A stretch of 64,000 nucleotides of DNA from Pseudocercospora fijiensis CIRAD86 (GCF_000340215.1 NW_006921539.1:2428507-2492506), one strand, 5' to 3'. Counted from the first letter of the stretch, positions 1 to 12,046 are shown. Notes: generated by a model from the letters alone, not told the origin. Translations and numbers: made by a program.

Positions 1-2
1 GT

Positions 3-1591
3 CGGAAGTGCCGCTTCGCATTGTTGCAAGCTCGACTGCGCTGCCCGGGAGACTATGTCTGGATCGACTCCATCTGCATTGACCAAGACAATGTAGGCGA
101 GAAAGGTGTGCAAGTCGCTATGATGTTTGACATCTACAAGCGTGCAAGACAAGTACTTGCTTGTATCGGCGAGAGCAGTGAGAGTAGCAGACGGCTCGCT
201 GTAGTGGCCAATATTATCGGCCACATGCGAATGAAGCACAACCTTTTCAAAGATCTAGTCTCGATACCGGAGGCATCTGGTGCACTTGTGAGCTTGCCCT
301 TAATAATGGTCCTGCGACGCCTAGGCAAAGAAGTCATGCGTCAGCTTAACCAAGATCTGGTAGCTATGAGCGAAAGAGGGTACTGGCACAGGCTGTGGAT
401 CGTGCAGGAAATTGCCGCTGGAGAAGCAAAAGTCCGTGTGCTTTGCGGCACTGATATGATCTCGCCAATTGGACTCTATCTGCTGACGAGACATCTGGAT
501 GGACCTGGGTACTATCGAGACCCTTCGAGTCGATTGTTTGATCAGATCGTGACCTCTACAGCCTACACTCGGCTGTCAGCGAGGAGCTTGGATGATATCT
601 TTATTGACTATGTCGATGCTAGATGCTCCGACGCTCGCGACAAGATTTACGGTGTCCTGGGTCTTGTCGATTGGAAGCGCTACGGTCTGGGACCGTTGAT
701 GCCTGACTACACCACGTCAACATGGATGCTCGCATTGCAGCTGATCAAGTATACACGTAGCATACGTTTGCTGTGGGCTTTGGACATCTCTGTCCACACA
801 CCAGAGATGCATGAACTCGTGCGTTCGAGATCGCCGCTGCTGCAGCATTCCCGGCCACCATCGATGTCGTCGCCACAAGGCTACTGCCTGCACGACAGAT
901 TGGGCCGTGGGCGGAACTTGGTGGCCAAGATCTAATCAACGGCGATCAGCGTCTGTCCCTCAGCTCTATAGACATTGCATACGACAGCAGACCGAATCCA
1001 GGCAAGAAGAGAGCTCAAAATGGCACGATGATGGCTTGGGAAGCAATGCGTGAACAGCTTGATGTGTCCTCTGACCTCTTGCCCAAACCTTTATACGTCG
1101 ATCAGGAGATTGCTGCATTTGTCTGCGCTTCTATCTTGCCGGGAGACTACATGGTCGAAGCTGGCTCCGAAGACGTATATTTAGTCATACGAAAAAGTGA
1201 GAGCGTCGAACACAAACACGATGTGATAGGACAAGCTTTGGTAGTCAATGGTTACAGACTCGCCAGGGGGACACATCCTGCATGGCTCAGTGATCCTAAG
1301 CTGAAGACGTTCGTCAATGAATCAGGTCCTGCTTCGCATCGTCTCTGCTCGAAAATACCATCTGAGCCACTAGAATCATTTTGGGCTGATACGAAAATTC
1401 GCTGGACTCCGGAAGATGCTGTGTTGCTGGCAGGACAAGACATGCTACCGAATCGCGAGGTGCGAGACATTAACGGCAAGTTCGCTCGCTTGACAACAAG
1501 GACGCTCATCGAGCCCGTTGGTGCTATCACTGTGGACCGACTGGTTGATCTCTGCACGGAGTGCAAGAAACCGAGACTGTTCCCAAAGTGA
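3..1591 (+). CDS. HET-domain (heterokaryon incompatibility) protein, 5'-partial, probable frameshift
   Basis: HET proteins trigger cell death after fusion of incompatible hyphae. The gene enters from the left edge; base 3 starts the first codon in frame. HET blocks are visible: WIDSICIDQDNVGEKG with QVAMMFDIYKRA close behind (about 60-150), YWHRLWIVQEIA (380-415) and DARDKIYGVLGLVD (630-670). This frame stops at 935, but the coding-like reading moves to another frame near 813-830. From there (AFEIAAAAAFPATIDVV, then ILPGDYMVEAG with conserved C-terminal HET character) it is open to the stop at 1589-1591. The LPSWVPDW-like block usually expected between the two parts is missing, and no intron of normal size with GT..AG ends explains the shift. 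I therefore infer a small deletion or frameshift, so the gene may be a pseudogene. An unusual intron or a sequence error remains possible. The gene lies about 200 bp from the RIP-mutated block. Confidence 0.75.
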
Positions 1592-1799
1592 TGGGGAAAC
1601 GCTATCATCTCACTTCGTCCAGCTCCGATGACTCAGGTAACTAACCCAGGATCACCAGCTACTAGAACGTCGCATGCGGATGTGAAAGACAGTCGTTGTA
1701 GGAGCGTTGCGTAACTGCAGTCAAGACGCAGAACTAAGAAATCGTTCTCAACCAATCCTCATATAGTAATTCATCTCTCGATCCGGTACTAGAAAAAGC

Positions 1800-2442
1800 G
1801 GATATCGTCCTTGCTAAATAGCAGCTATAAAGGTTAAAGGCTACTATATAGAAGCATCGAGTTCTAGCTATATAACCCGCTCTATATAGCAATAGGGAAT
1901 ACTACTACTAGGAGTACTTATATAGAATATATAGTAATTACCCTAGGAATCTTAGCTAAGCCGTAAAGCTAAGCTATATAAAGTATACTTACTACTATAA
2001 TAGACGCATTAGGCTACACTTTTAATATTAGAAGCGCCTATCCGAGATCTCTAGTAGCAATTACTTTATACTATAGCACTTTAATACCTCTAGCGGCCGT
2101 ATATAATTTAGTCGGATTCTTAGTATTAGTAGCGCTAAAGTAGAGATTTAGAGGATAGTTATTACTTAGAGATATTAGTACTTAAAGTCTAAGTAGGCGA
2201 CCTTGCTTACGCCTATTAAGCAACGTTAAAGCTAAGCTCGGTAATATTACTACTCTTCGGCGCTCGAAAGAATTAGTAGAGAAAGTTCTTATACTTTATA
2301 CTAAGATTATAGTTCTAAGTATAGTTACCTAGTGCACTCGTAACTGCGGTAGTTCTTATAATATCGATTGCTATCGACAAGCTAGTCTTAACTAGGATAT
2401 CGTAGCTCGGCGTATAGTAGTCTAGTAGCTTAATTAACCTAT
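1800..2442 (-). pseudogene. 3' part of disrupted GH43-like glycoside hydrolase gene, RIP-mutated
   Basis: This is the distal part of the gene whose 5' part lies at 25829-26948 on the same strand; a 23.4-kb retroelement separates them. After one copy of the target duplication (2438-2442) is left out, the minus-strand reading continues exactly in frame from the codons ending at 25829 into LIKLLDYYTPSYDILVKTS. That gives the EPL-x-F..I..L.C-type end of the GH43 core, with the cysteine changed to tyrosine by RIP. Beyond it a further open stretch (NITELSFNVA and following) suggests a C-terminal accessory region before ordinary sequence near 1800. RIP stops (TAG/TAA) interrupt the frame several times. 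The 3' limit is not certain. Confidence 0.6.
2438..2442. repeat. 5-bp target site duplication, left copy
   Basis: The bases are CCTAT immediately left of the LTR at 2443. The copy right of the other LTR (25829-25833) is TCTAT. They differ by one C-to-T change, as RIP would cause, so both are read as one 5-bp duplication made by the retroelement integrase. Confidence 0.75.
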
Positions 2443-2556
2443 TATTACGCGAGGGACGATTAGTAGTTAGGCAATAGTATAGTATTAGGGTAAGTATCTA
2501 TAGTTCTATAGAAAGTATATACCGGGCTTAGCTAGCGTACCGTCCCTGCCGTAATA
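2443..2556 (-). repeat. LTR, 114 bp (3' LTR of the minus-strand Gypsy element)
   Basis: This copy aligns without gaps to 25715-25828; the eight differences are all transitions. It starts TATTACGCGAGGGACG (TG changed to TA) and ends CCGTCCCTGCCGTAATA (CA changed to TA), so the original ends fit TG..CA. AGGGACG near the start and CGTCCCT near the end are inverse complements. On the minus strand it follows a G-rich tract (2557-2570), as a 3' LTR should. Confidence 0.85.
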
Positions 2557-2570
2557 GTACCCCCGTCCGA
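2557..2570 (-). other. Polypurine-tract-like sequence next to 3' LTR
   Basis: On the minus strand the bases just before the LTR read TCGGACGGGGGTAC. A purine-rich tract here is where plus-strand DNA synthesis of an LTR element starts. It supports the minus orientation of the element. The tract is short and was assigned by position. Confidence 0.45.
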
Positions 2571-2670
2571 TAGAACGAAGGCTAGCGTACTATATTAGCT
2601 AAACCCCTTCTAATGTACTCCTTCCGCTTTTGCTCGTTTTCCTTACCGCTTATTCTAGCGAAGCGGAAGG

Positions 2671-2745
2671 CTAAAAAAACAGGCACCTAGAGCAACCTAA
2701 GGAGCTTACGACAAAGGTTGTAGAAGGTGTCTGTTTTTAGCCTAA
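2671..2745. repeat. Long imperfect hairpin (about 73 nt)
   Basis: GGCTAAAAAAACAGGCACCT at the left pairs with AGGTGTCTGTTTTTAGCC at the right. Inside, GCAACCT pairs with AGGTTGT, leaving a loop of about 20 nt. The pairing survives RIP. Smaller hairpins lie nearby (CCGCTT..AAGCGG at about 2650; CGTACCT..AGGTACG at about 2803-2823). Such structures occur at Helitron ends, but no CTRR end is convincing here. Confidence 0.6.
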
Positions 2746-3054
2746 CGCGAGCGCGAAATAATAGTTAGAATGTCGTGCAGAAGGTGCGCAGGCTTAAAGA
2801 GCGTACCTATAGAGAAGGTACGTATTGCGAGGGTTGAATTGTTAAAGGGCGCTCCTATACAAATTCGAGCGCGCAATCTAATTAGTAGAAATTAAAAAGA
2901 AACGTTACGTATATAAACCTTAGGTAGAAGTTCTTACGTTACTTCCTCCTAGGCGCGACAATAACAAAGCACAAACAACACTATATTGCGCTAACACTAT
3001 ATACTATAACCTATACATAAGACGACAGAAACTACGAGACGACGATACGACGGT

Positions 3055-3110
3055 AGTACGCACCGTACGCACCGTACGCACCGCACCGTACCGCACCGCA
3101 CCGCACCGCA
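3055..3110 (+). repeat. CACCG / GTACGCACC simple repeat
   Basis: Tandem near-copies of GTACGCACC are followed by ACCGC units. It is unusual in keeping several CA dinucleotides inside a strongly RIP-mutated block. Confidence 0.7.
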
Positions 3111-3979
3111 CAAGACTTACAAAACAGAAAGAGATATTAGCAGGTTAAAAGGATATAAAGGACAATACTAGAGCAAAACTATAGAACGGTAGGCCGGAGC
3201 TTTCTAGCGGTCAAATATCGTTACACCTAGCCCTTTAAGATATACTACAAGTTAACTAAGTAATATGCCTACTACGCTTGCTTCTGTCTATAGAAACTAG
3301 ACGAACTAAGTTTTTTAGACAATTAAAGGCTAACAAACCTAGTTATTTTAGGCTAACGAGACCTTAAGACTTTACGAAGAAACCTCGCATTTAATACCGA
3401 CAATTCCCTACTATAGTATAGAAGGCTACTATAACCTAGCTAGCGCGGCTTACGGCGGTTTAAGAAACCTACTAAAATCACGACTCTATACCCTAGCATT
3501 AGTTTAGAAGATTAGGTAATCCGCGTATATTATAGAAGAAGGGGCTAGGTCTGTTTGTTCTAGAGTAGACGTAAAGAACTCGGACAATATATATAGAGCA
3601 GAAGCAGTGCTATAATACTTCGACGTTTACCTATTATAGCAGATAAACGCGCTCGTATTATAATTAGACGCACTGCTACAATTCTTATATACTAATATAC
3701 TATTGTCGTCGCTAGCGTTATAGTAGCGTAGTTAGAAGGAAGCGTAAAAGGTAGCGAGGTAAGGTTTAGATATACTATAGATTGCGCGTTTAATCTACGT
3801 ACTAGCTAGATCGAAGTCGACCGAGTTAAGTCGATTAAGCACATTTTAGCAAAACTACGCTAACAAAAGTAATTAACACGATAACGACGGCAGCCTTAGG
3901 CTAATATAATCTCCTACGCTAAGCAGTATATACACGATAGATATAATAGGGCAGGATAAATAAAGCGGGCGATTAATAA

Positions 3980-4384
3980 GCACTCCGGGCAGTAAGGGAG
4001 AGGGTTTAGAAGGAACGACTATCCCCCTCCCTCTAAGCGCTAACGTTAGCAAAGACAGGAGCACTCTGCGCGGTAAGGGAGGGGGTTTAGAAGGAACGAC
4101 TATCCCCCTCCCTCTAAGCGCTAACGTTAGCAAAGACAGGAGCACTCTGCGCGGTAAGGGAGGGGGTTTAGGAGGAACGACTATCCCCCTCCCTCTAAGC
4201 GCTAACGTTAGCAAAGACAGGAGCACTCTACGCGGTAAGAGAGGGGGTTTAGGAGAAACGACTATCCCCCTCCCTCTAAGCGCTAACGTTAGCAAAGATA
4301 GGAGCACTCTACGCGGTAAGGGAGGGGGTTTAGGAGGAACGACTATCCCCCTCCCTCTAAGCGCTAATGTTTGCAAAGAGACGA
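3980..4384. repeat. 81-bp tandem repeat, five copies
   Basis: Copies start at 3980, 4061, 4142, 4223 and 4304, with an exact period of 81 bp. Most units contain the perfect 12-bp palindrome GCTAACGTTAGC (degraded in the last) and a hairpin made of GGGAGGGGG and CCCCCTCCC with a loop of about 18 nt. Because 81 is divisible by three, a 167-codon minus-strand frame runs through the array, but it only translates the repeat. The array lies in the presumed 5' non-coding region of the Helitron or the 3' region of the Gypsy element. Confidence 0.9.
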
Positions 4385-4559
4385 TAAGGTATATAGTTAT
4401 TTACCGATCGGATAGGTATAGTATATATAGTCCGTGCATTTATATATAAGAAGCCGTACCTTTACTATTCTAGGTTCTAGTCCTAGATTAGTATAGCGCT
4501 TGCTTTAAGAACGACGTTAGGCACAAACAGACAACTCCTTCCCTTTCTACTCTGTGCTC

Positions 4560-7500
4560 CGCCTTTCTATATACGCGTCAACCTCGACCTTCCTCTTAAT
4601 ACAACCTACGGCTAATAAGCACCTACTCGCAACGTATTAGATCGCATCGTTTCCTATTGCATTAAGATAGTAGTGTATTTAAATATGCTGCTTAAGCGGC
4701 CTCCGCTAGACGATCGTACTAGTTGTACGCTTTATATATACTATAATCGCGACCGCAAGTTATACACTCGAGGACGCAACTAGCTCGAATAGACTATCTG
4801 CGAGCAGTACGAGCTCTTCCGTAGCAAGAACTTCGTCGGACGCAACATCCGTCGTATATTAGACTTTATACTTAACAAGCTAGAGTCGCAATTAACTAGT
4901 ATATTAAGCAACCTCGAGGGTTAGATTTAGACAGTTAACCTTAGCGATAAGAAGGCATATAATAAGCTTATCTCTACGCTTACCGATACGTACGCTAGTC
5001 TTAATTAGATCTAGACTGTCTGTATAATAACACGTACCCGCTCTATAGTAGCAGCTTCTAGTAGCGGACCTCCTAGCGGCGGCGGACTACTAAAGAAGAA
5101 CGTACTAACAGACCGGCCTAACCCTAGTAACGATAGCGATAGTAAGGTCGATAATAACTACGATAGAGAGAAGGATACATGCACTACTTATAGCTATTAG
5201 AAGAAGCAGCGATGCTTTATTAAGGGTAAGAAGAAGCTAAAGACCTACGATAAATGCCGTATAAAGGTTACTACGAGCAAGAACAAGAGAAAGCTAGAGA
5301 GCGAGGATACTTAATAGACGCCCTCGAAGCGAGGAGGTAGTCGTGTTAGTAGTAGTCGGCTACCTTCTACTATATCGCTTACTAATACGCCTATCTATAT
5401 TTAGTCTACGCTACCTCTACCTTCAAGCATTAACCTAAGCATAGCTTCGAGCCCTATATCTACTAGTAGTAATATCGCCGTTACTCTACGCACTAGAGAT
5501 CCGTAGAAGAAGCCTCCGCTAGACCTATATACGTCTTTAATACTACCTCCGCCTCGACCGTCGCAAGTACTAGCTTAGTTATAGCTACTAGAGTCTTCGA
5601 TAGGTACGGCTAGTCGTCGTCGACAAGGCCGGCATAGTAGTAACAATCCGGAGACTGCTACTGCTCGTACTATATAGTACGCTATTTCGCGCTCCTATCG
5701 CTAGCGTCGTCGTACCGGAGACGAAGATGTGTCTTAGACGCCGACTATTAACGATATTCTCGCCGGCAATACTAAGCGTGCTTAAAAGCTATTACAAGAT
5801 CTACTACTAAGCAGTAACAATTTTAGTAGTAACTTCGACCTGCTAGAGACGCTATTCGGTACTAGAGGAGGTAATCCTAATCTAGGGTAGCGAGCAGACG
5901 ATCGATTGTAGTTTTAATATAAGATCTGTAATGTTCTACGTGCTATCGCGCGTATTATAGCGCTATATTAGAATACTTGCTAGTACTGCGCCGCCGCTAA
6001 TTTCGAGCGAGAGACGCAGATAAAGTAGTATTAACTAGGTATATACGAGACAGAGCGAGTGCTGTTCTTCTATAAGTACGATAACGCGATAGAATATAAG
6101 TACAATTGTCGGATATGTCGCCTATTATAGCTATAGCAAGACCGTGCTGTCCCTCGACGCCGTATAGGTTAGGCTACTCGTATCGCAGGAGTTAAAGCTT
6201 AGGAAGAGTTGTACGATAATTACTTTCTTACTAGCTAAGACCCCCCGCTTACTCTCGACCGTAACAATCTATATACCCCTACTTTAGACGACATTAATAT
6301 AGAGTTAGTTAGAGAGTTCTTCGACAAGCTTAATCGCGAAGAAATCTAGTATTGCTAGAACAATAAGACATAGAAGGGTTGTAAGGAGCGTTAGTTTAAT
6401 ATAGAATTAGATACTAACCCGGAGTTACCTATATTTAACAATTGCAAGCGCTATCGGGCTTCGAGAGATTATAACAAGCCTAGAGGCTTACCTAATCTTA
6501 TATCGGCTAGGAATCGGATAGATCCTAGCGAATAGCCTACTAACGTTAACACTAGCGAGCCTCTTCTAGTACTAAGCGCGACCGAAGAGATGCTTATCGC
6601 GCGTATATATGTATACGTCGAAATGCGCTTAATTAAGGGTGCTTAATAGCGGTATAAGAACAATGTTATTAACTTTCTTCGCGATACTAGCAAGGTTTAG
6701 AAGGAGCTTCCTCTTATGCCGGAGCATCTCGAGATAGTCGTTCTTCGTCCTACGAATAGAGATAATATAACTAATCGTATATTCGTAACCGACTTTATAG
6801 TACGGCGATAGGCAGTAAAGGCCTAGCTCGATTATTTAGTACAAAACAATCCGGAATATACTAGTATTGCTATTAATAAAGAGCGGCTTTCTCAATTGCC
6901 TAATAGTTAAGAAGGCGAGTCTGTTATGCATAGGCTTAATACTCTTAAGGAGTATAACGAAGATAAGATACCTCTACCTCTGTAGAGCTAGTTAAACTAA
7001 GACTAGCAGGATAATAGTAGTACTCGCCCGAATCTAGAGGCAGGTATACAGCCTAATAGTCGTCTAGGCACTCGACAAGAGCTCGACAGCCTTGCTAATT
7101 ATCCTTTCGAGGTAGCTCTTCTATAGGCACACATTCCTAAAGGTGCTCGTAATACTATTAACGATATTCTTTAGGAGTAGGAGGGTTAGCGACAAGTACA
7201 AGCTAATTTAGCGAACCTAGCTACTATATAGATAGATGCCTTATTAGAAGCACCTTAGTAGCACTAGCTAACAATGCCCGACTTTGATCCTATCCCGCTT
7301 AATAAGTTTAATAATATATAGAAGCTTTATGCCCGTGCCTTTCCTACGCTTATACCGTAGGGTATTAGTAATTATATCGAAGCACGCCTACGCGAGGTCT
7401 CTTATAACGATTAGATTAAGTATATAATTAAGTAGGACGATAGCACTAGACTAGTTCGACACCGCTTTACGAGCTACTCCCGGTTCCGTTATATAGCCCT

Positions 7501-10500
7501 TAATACGCTTATAAGGAAGCAGACCCGCAAGAAGGCCGACTACATTATATAGTAGAACCCGGACTTTAAGGAGATTACGCTCGATAATCTCCGTAACGCT
7601 ATCGACAACGACGATAATAAATCGAAGCGTCTAATTTCTACTATCGTCCGTTACGGCAACACTCTACGAGGTATACGCGTATACTAGATTGCTAAGACTA
7701 CTAAATTAGAGAACTACGTAAAGGCACTTAGTTGCCCGCACCTGTTCTTAACTTTTAGTGCTGCTAATCTGCATTAGTAGCACTAGCAGAAGTATATGCC
7801 GACAGTACTAATAGGAACAGAATACGAGCGTATAAAGATTGCTCGCGAGAATCTCCGGAACAACCCTACTATCGTAGTATACTACTTCTATCGCCGCTAT
7901 CAATTTATTATAGACCTTATCCGTAAGAAGTTTAGCGTTGTAGATTACTAGAATCGGTATGAATTCTAGGCTCGTAGCAGCTCCTATAACTATAGCTTAG
8001 TTTAGCTTAAGCATCGTTAGGGCTTACTACTTCCTTAGTCTTTTACTAGAGCTAATCGCTCTGCCCTTGCTAACTTTTAGTCTAAGCACGTTACGGCTAT
8101 AAACCCTAACCCAACCCGCATAGGGCTAGTTGCCGGTAAGCTAGCTGTACTTCAGATGAAGACTAGCGAGGTAGACGGCAGCTAGTATTAATTAATGCTT
8201 AATGTTAACCGAGTATAGCGTTATACCTGCGGTTATAAGTATTGTTAGCGTAAGAACAAGGATACCGGCATCGTTACTTGTCGCTTCCACTTCCCTCGCG
8301 ATCTTTACGATAATAGTATAGTTATAAAGAACCTAAATCCGCGGCACTAGATTTACGACAGGCCTCGTAACGATACCCGTATAAATAGTTATAATCGTAC
8401 TATCTAGACTGCCTAGCTTAGGAACAACGATATCGCCGTCTATACGGACAAGGGTACTATCGTTAACTATCTCGGCAAATACTGCACTAAGTAAGAGAAG
8501 CAGAGTAAGTCGTTCCTAGAGCTTAGTAAGAAAGTTATTCCTAAGATTAACGCAGCAGGTATACGACTAATAGTCTCCTTCTTCGCTAAGATACTTAATA
8601 AGCTTATCGGCGAACGCGATGTGTCTGCTTAAGAAGAACTATATCTGCTCTTAAACTTGCCGCTTGTATAGGGTTCTCGCTTAGTGCTAAAGTTCGATTA
8701 TCGTACGCCTAAGTAGCAATCTCGACCTAAGCGCTATAACAAGGAGGTAGGAGAGTTAGTTACTTAGAGCAAGTCGCTATTACTTAAGTATATAGAGCGT
8801 TATAGTATTAACGAGCACAGTTTCGCGAAGTCGGACCTTCTTAATCGACCTAACTTAACGCTCTTCGAATTTCTTACTAAGTAGGACTTCCGTACATATA
8901 AGAAGCGTCTACGAGCGAAGCTACGGGTTATTAATTAGTACCTAAAGTATAGCGGCGTACCTAATAGAGAAGATAGCACTTATAAGGATTAGTACCGTAC
9001 TAAGATCGCCCTTTACTATCTATTTAATAGGCAATACCTATCTATCGAGAACGGCTATATCTTCGCGGATAATACTAGGGATGCGAATAATCCGCCTACC
9101 GCTTACATAGCTTAGTCGACTGCGTATAAGTAGTATAAGAACAACTATAATTATCCAGATAATTATATAGGTGTTAGTCTACTAGATGCTACCCCCGATC
9201 TCTTCGAAGAGGAATATTACGATATAGAAATTAAGCGCGTAGACGAAGTATTGCTCGCTACTGCGCTGCCTTTACGTCGCCCTAGTAAGCGGATCGAAGA
9301 CTTAAATAATCTTAGCAACCGGCAGATTAATCTTAAATACGATTAGAAGTCTTATATCGGTCGATATAACCTTCGAGCCTCCGATATTAAGGACTTTTAG
9401 AAGAATCTTCGTAGTATAGACTAGGCCTAGCGTATTAGTATCCCTATAGACCTTCCTTAGCGTATTGCTAGATTAGCTCCTGCTTAGAAGTTGCTTTTTA
9501 ACAAGCTAGTTAATTACTAGAGTAGCAGTCTTGCGAATCTAATAGAGCCTCCGCTATTCCTGCTTAACGTAGATAGTAAGGCGGGCGTTAGCAAGTCCTT
9601 TGTTATCGACACTCTCTTATCTAAGATTAAGCGACTTACCGACTAGTTTAATCGAACCGAGTAGTAGCAGTATACCGAGTAGGCACAGATTATCCTAGAT
9701 CTAATCATCCGTTTAGCTCTAACTAGTGCTACTACTAGTAGCGTTAAGGGTCGTATACTACACTCCTTCTTCCGGTTACCTTTAACGATAAAGGAGTACC
9801 TTCCTCTCGATAGACAGGCGCTTAATCAATTTAGATCTGCAGTTCTTAATATTATCTATATCATTATCGATAAGAAGTTAATAATAGACTTAACCCTACT
9901 CTTCTAGATTAATTAGCGCCTTCGGCAAGTAGGTACTCTTAATGTAAACGGAGATAAAATGCCGTTTAGAGGCCGCAGTATTGTTATTGCTAGTAACTTC
10001 TACTAACTGCTGCCTGTTAGTAGTAGGCCTCTGTTCTCTAAGCTTAAGGACCTTCGCACGCCCGAGGATATTGCTAGTTACAGCCTTTATTAAATGTTTG
10101 ATTAGACTATTTAGCTTAATGTAATTTAGCGATAGTAGGGTACCGATACTACCGCCTATGCATTTCGTAAGGCTCTTAAAGGCCTACGCAATGCCCTAGG
10201 AGGTATTATAATCGATTATTAGGAGACCCTAGTAAAGCGGCTAAAGAGTAGCCTCTTACCTACAGATTAGGATTCGTTTAAAGACGCACTCTAGCTATAT
10301 CTATATAAGAAGCAGGTCAACGCTTATAATTAAGATACAATGCGAGACAATAATACTCCGATTTGCATCGCTGCTACTAAGCACTCTAGCAGTCTATAGG
10401 TAGCCTAGGCATCGTACGAGACTAGAGGCAATCTCTATCTACGTCTACCTCTTTGTATTAGGGCTCGTATTATAGTAACTTAGAACCTCTAGGTTAGTAG

Positions 10501-12046
10501 TAGTGTTGTTAACGGCAGTATAGGCACTATCCGTAATATTGTCTAGGAAGATACTAGTAATAACTACGTTAAGATCGTGCAGCGTATCCCTACTATGCTT
10601 CTTATACAACTAGACAACTATACTAGCCCTACTTTAAACGACTAACACGACCCTAATAGCACGTACGGCTTGCTACCGGATATTGTCCCTATCGTACCTA
10701 TACGCCGCGAATAGCTATACAATTAGCGCTAAGATGCCCGATATGTCTGTATATAGTTTCTAGCTACTATTGCGTATACTGTTATAGTTCATAAGTCGCA
10801 GGGCATAACTCTAGACAAGGTCGTTCTAGACATATCTAAGAAGGACTTCACTCCTAGCCTGTCCTATATTGCCGTTTCTAGGGCACGTAATCTAACCGAC
10901 TTAATATTTAAAGAACCGTTCGACTACTATAAGCGCTTTAAGCAGGGTAAAGTTTAGCAATCGGTTATTACTCGATATGCTAACTATATCCGCCGTCGAC
11001 CTTAGCGTATACTTGCTCCTACCGATATTCTCTTATTAGAAGCACCTAACCTAGCTTAGTAGCCTTCGCGCGATAATATTTCGAATCGCAAGGAAGCATA
11101 GAAGAAGCGTTAAGAACAGCTACTTCGCTAGTAGCAGGCATATAAACAAGAGCGTTAGCAGCGGGAGAAAGAACAGTTAACTAAGGACTTATAGGTTATT
11201 GCTCGGTCTAAGTAGATACAAGCTATCCTTCGGCAGAACCTATAGCTCCTATTTAAGCTAAACCGTCTAGCTCGAATCTTTATATACGCACCGCCTAAGC
11301 CCTATAATTATCGTTAGCTGCTTTAACTAGGCAGTGTTAATACAAGGCTAGTTTAGGACTTAGTAAATGCCTTCGAGTAGCGCTATCCTTAATACGTACC
11401 TCTATATGTCTCTCTATAACAGTAGGATTAGCAAAGTAAGCAAGGTTAGGAAGAATAAGCTACCTAATAACAGCCTGCTAGTCGTAGCTACCCTACCTAC
11501 GGTCCTCCTACTATATAGCTACCGCCTACCGATCCTGCAAATATAGACTTCTTCTAGCGTATTATAGCAAACCGGCGGCAAGTAGAGCGGGCACGACAGC
11601 TTTAGCGACAGCAACCTAACTAGACAAACCCTGCCGCTTCTTAAGATTACATCGCGCGCTATATATATGCTTTGTTCTACCTAGGCGAGATTCTTAATAT
11701 TGCTTAGCTAGCTCGTCGCTTCTTAGATTAGTATCTATAGTACTAGCTTAATTACGAATTTGAATATAGGCTTGCTTTAGTAGAGGGTGTTAGCTCCTAC
11801 TTTCGTCGTAGTGTTAAGGTCTTTGTCCGATTTGAAGATCGCAATACTTAAGAAGAAATAGCGTACGAGGCAATAATAGCAGAACAGGCTGCTATATACG
11901 ACAACTAGCAACAGTAGCGAGATGTAATAGGCACTTAGGAAGCACTAGCTTTATAGGATATAGAGATGGCGGATATATAGGGTACTAAGCAAGAAGCAAC
12001 TTAGTAGGAGCAGTATAGTAACGAGGTCGATATAGATAGCATTTAA
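4560..12046 (+). pseudogene. Helitron Rep-helicase (RepHel), RIP-inactivated
   Basis: Helitron proteins combine a rolling-circle HUH Rep nuclease with a Pif1-type helicase. One frame (codon starts at positions equal to 2 mod 3, first ATG in frame at 4685, possibly starting upstream) carries all motifs: a helitron-like N-terminal block MPDFDPIPLNKFN (7274) and CPHLFLTFSAANLH (7733), the HUH site read as YNY at 7985-7993, the two catalytic tyrosines in YLGKYCTK (8468-8491), Walker A read as DSKAGVSKS (9572-9598) and the helicase end motif VHKSQG (10787-10804) followed by YIAVSRARNLTDL. Many TAG/TAA codons interrupt the frame, all explainable as RIP of CAG, CAA or TGG; no frame change is needed from 4685 to 12044. 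HUH histidines and Walker glycines have become tyrosine and serine, so it is dead. The length, about 2,450 codons, is large for the family. A C-terminal Gln/Arg-rich helical tail follows the helicase. Confidence 0.9.

Larger units (their letters stand above)
2557..4560. other. Non-coding part of the composite element, left side
   Basis: No open or RIP-broken coding frame is recognisable. The stretch contains the purine tract, several hairpins, a short GTACGCACC/CACCG-rich simple repeat at about 3055-3110 and the 81-bp tandem repeat. It should hold the remaining 3' non-coding part of the Gypsy element and the 5' end of the Helitron, but I cannot place the border. Confidence 0.5.

Noticed and set aside
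3873..4376. 167-codon minus-strand frame as a proline/arginine-rich protein
   Set aside because: It is produced by the 81-bp repeat period (27 codons); no conserved domain and no independent coding evidence.
3980..4384. CRISPR-like array
   Set aside because: The whole 81-bp unit repeats in tandem with no unique spacers, in a eukaryotic genome, and no cas-like genes are present.
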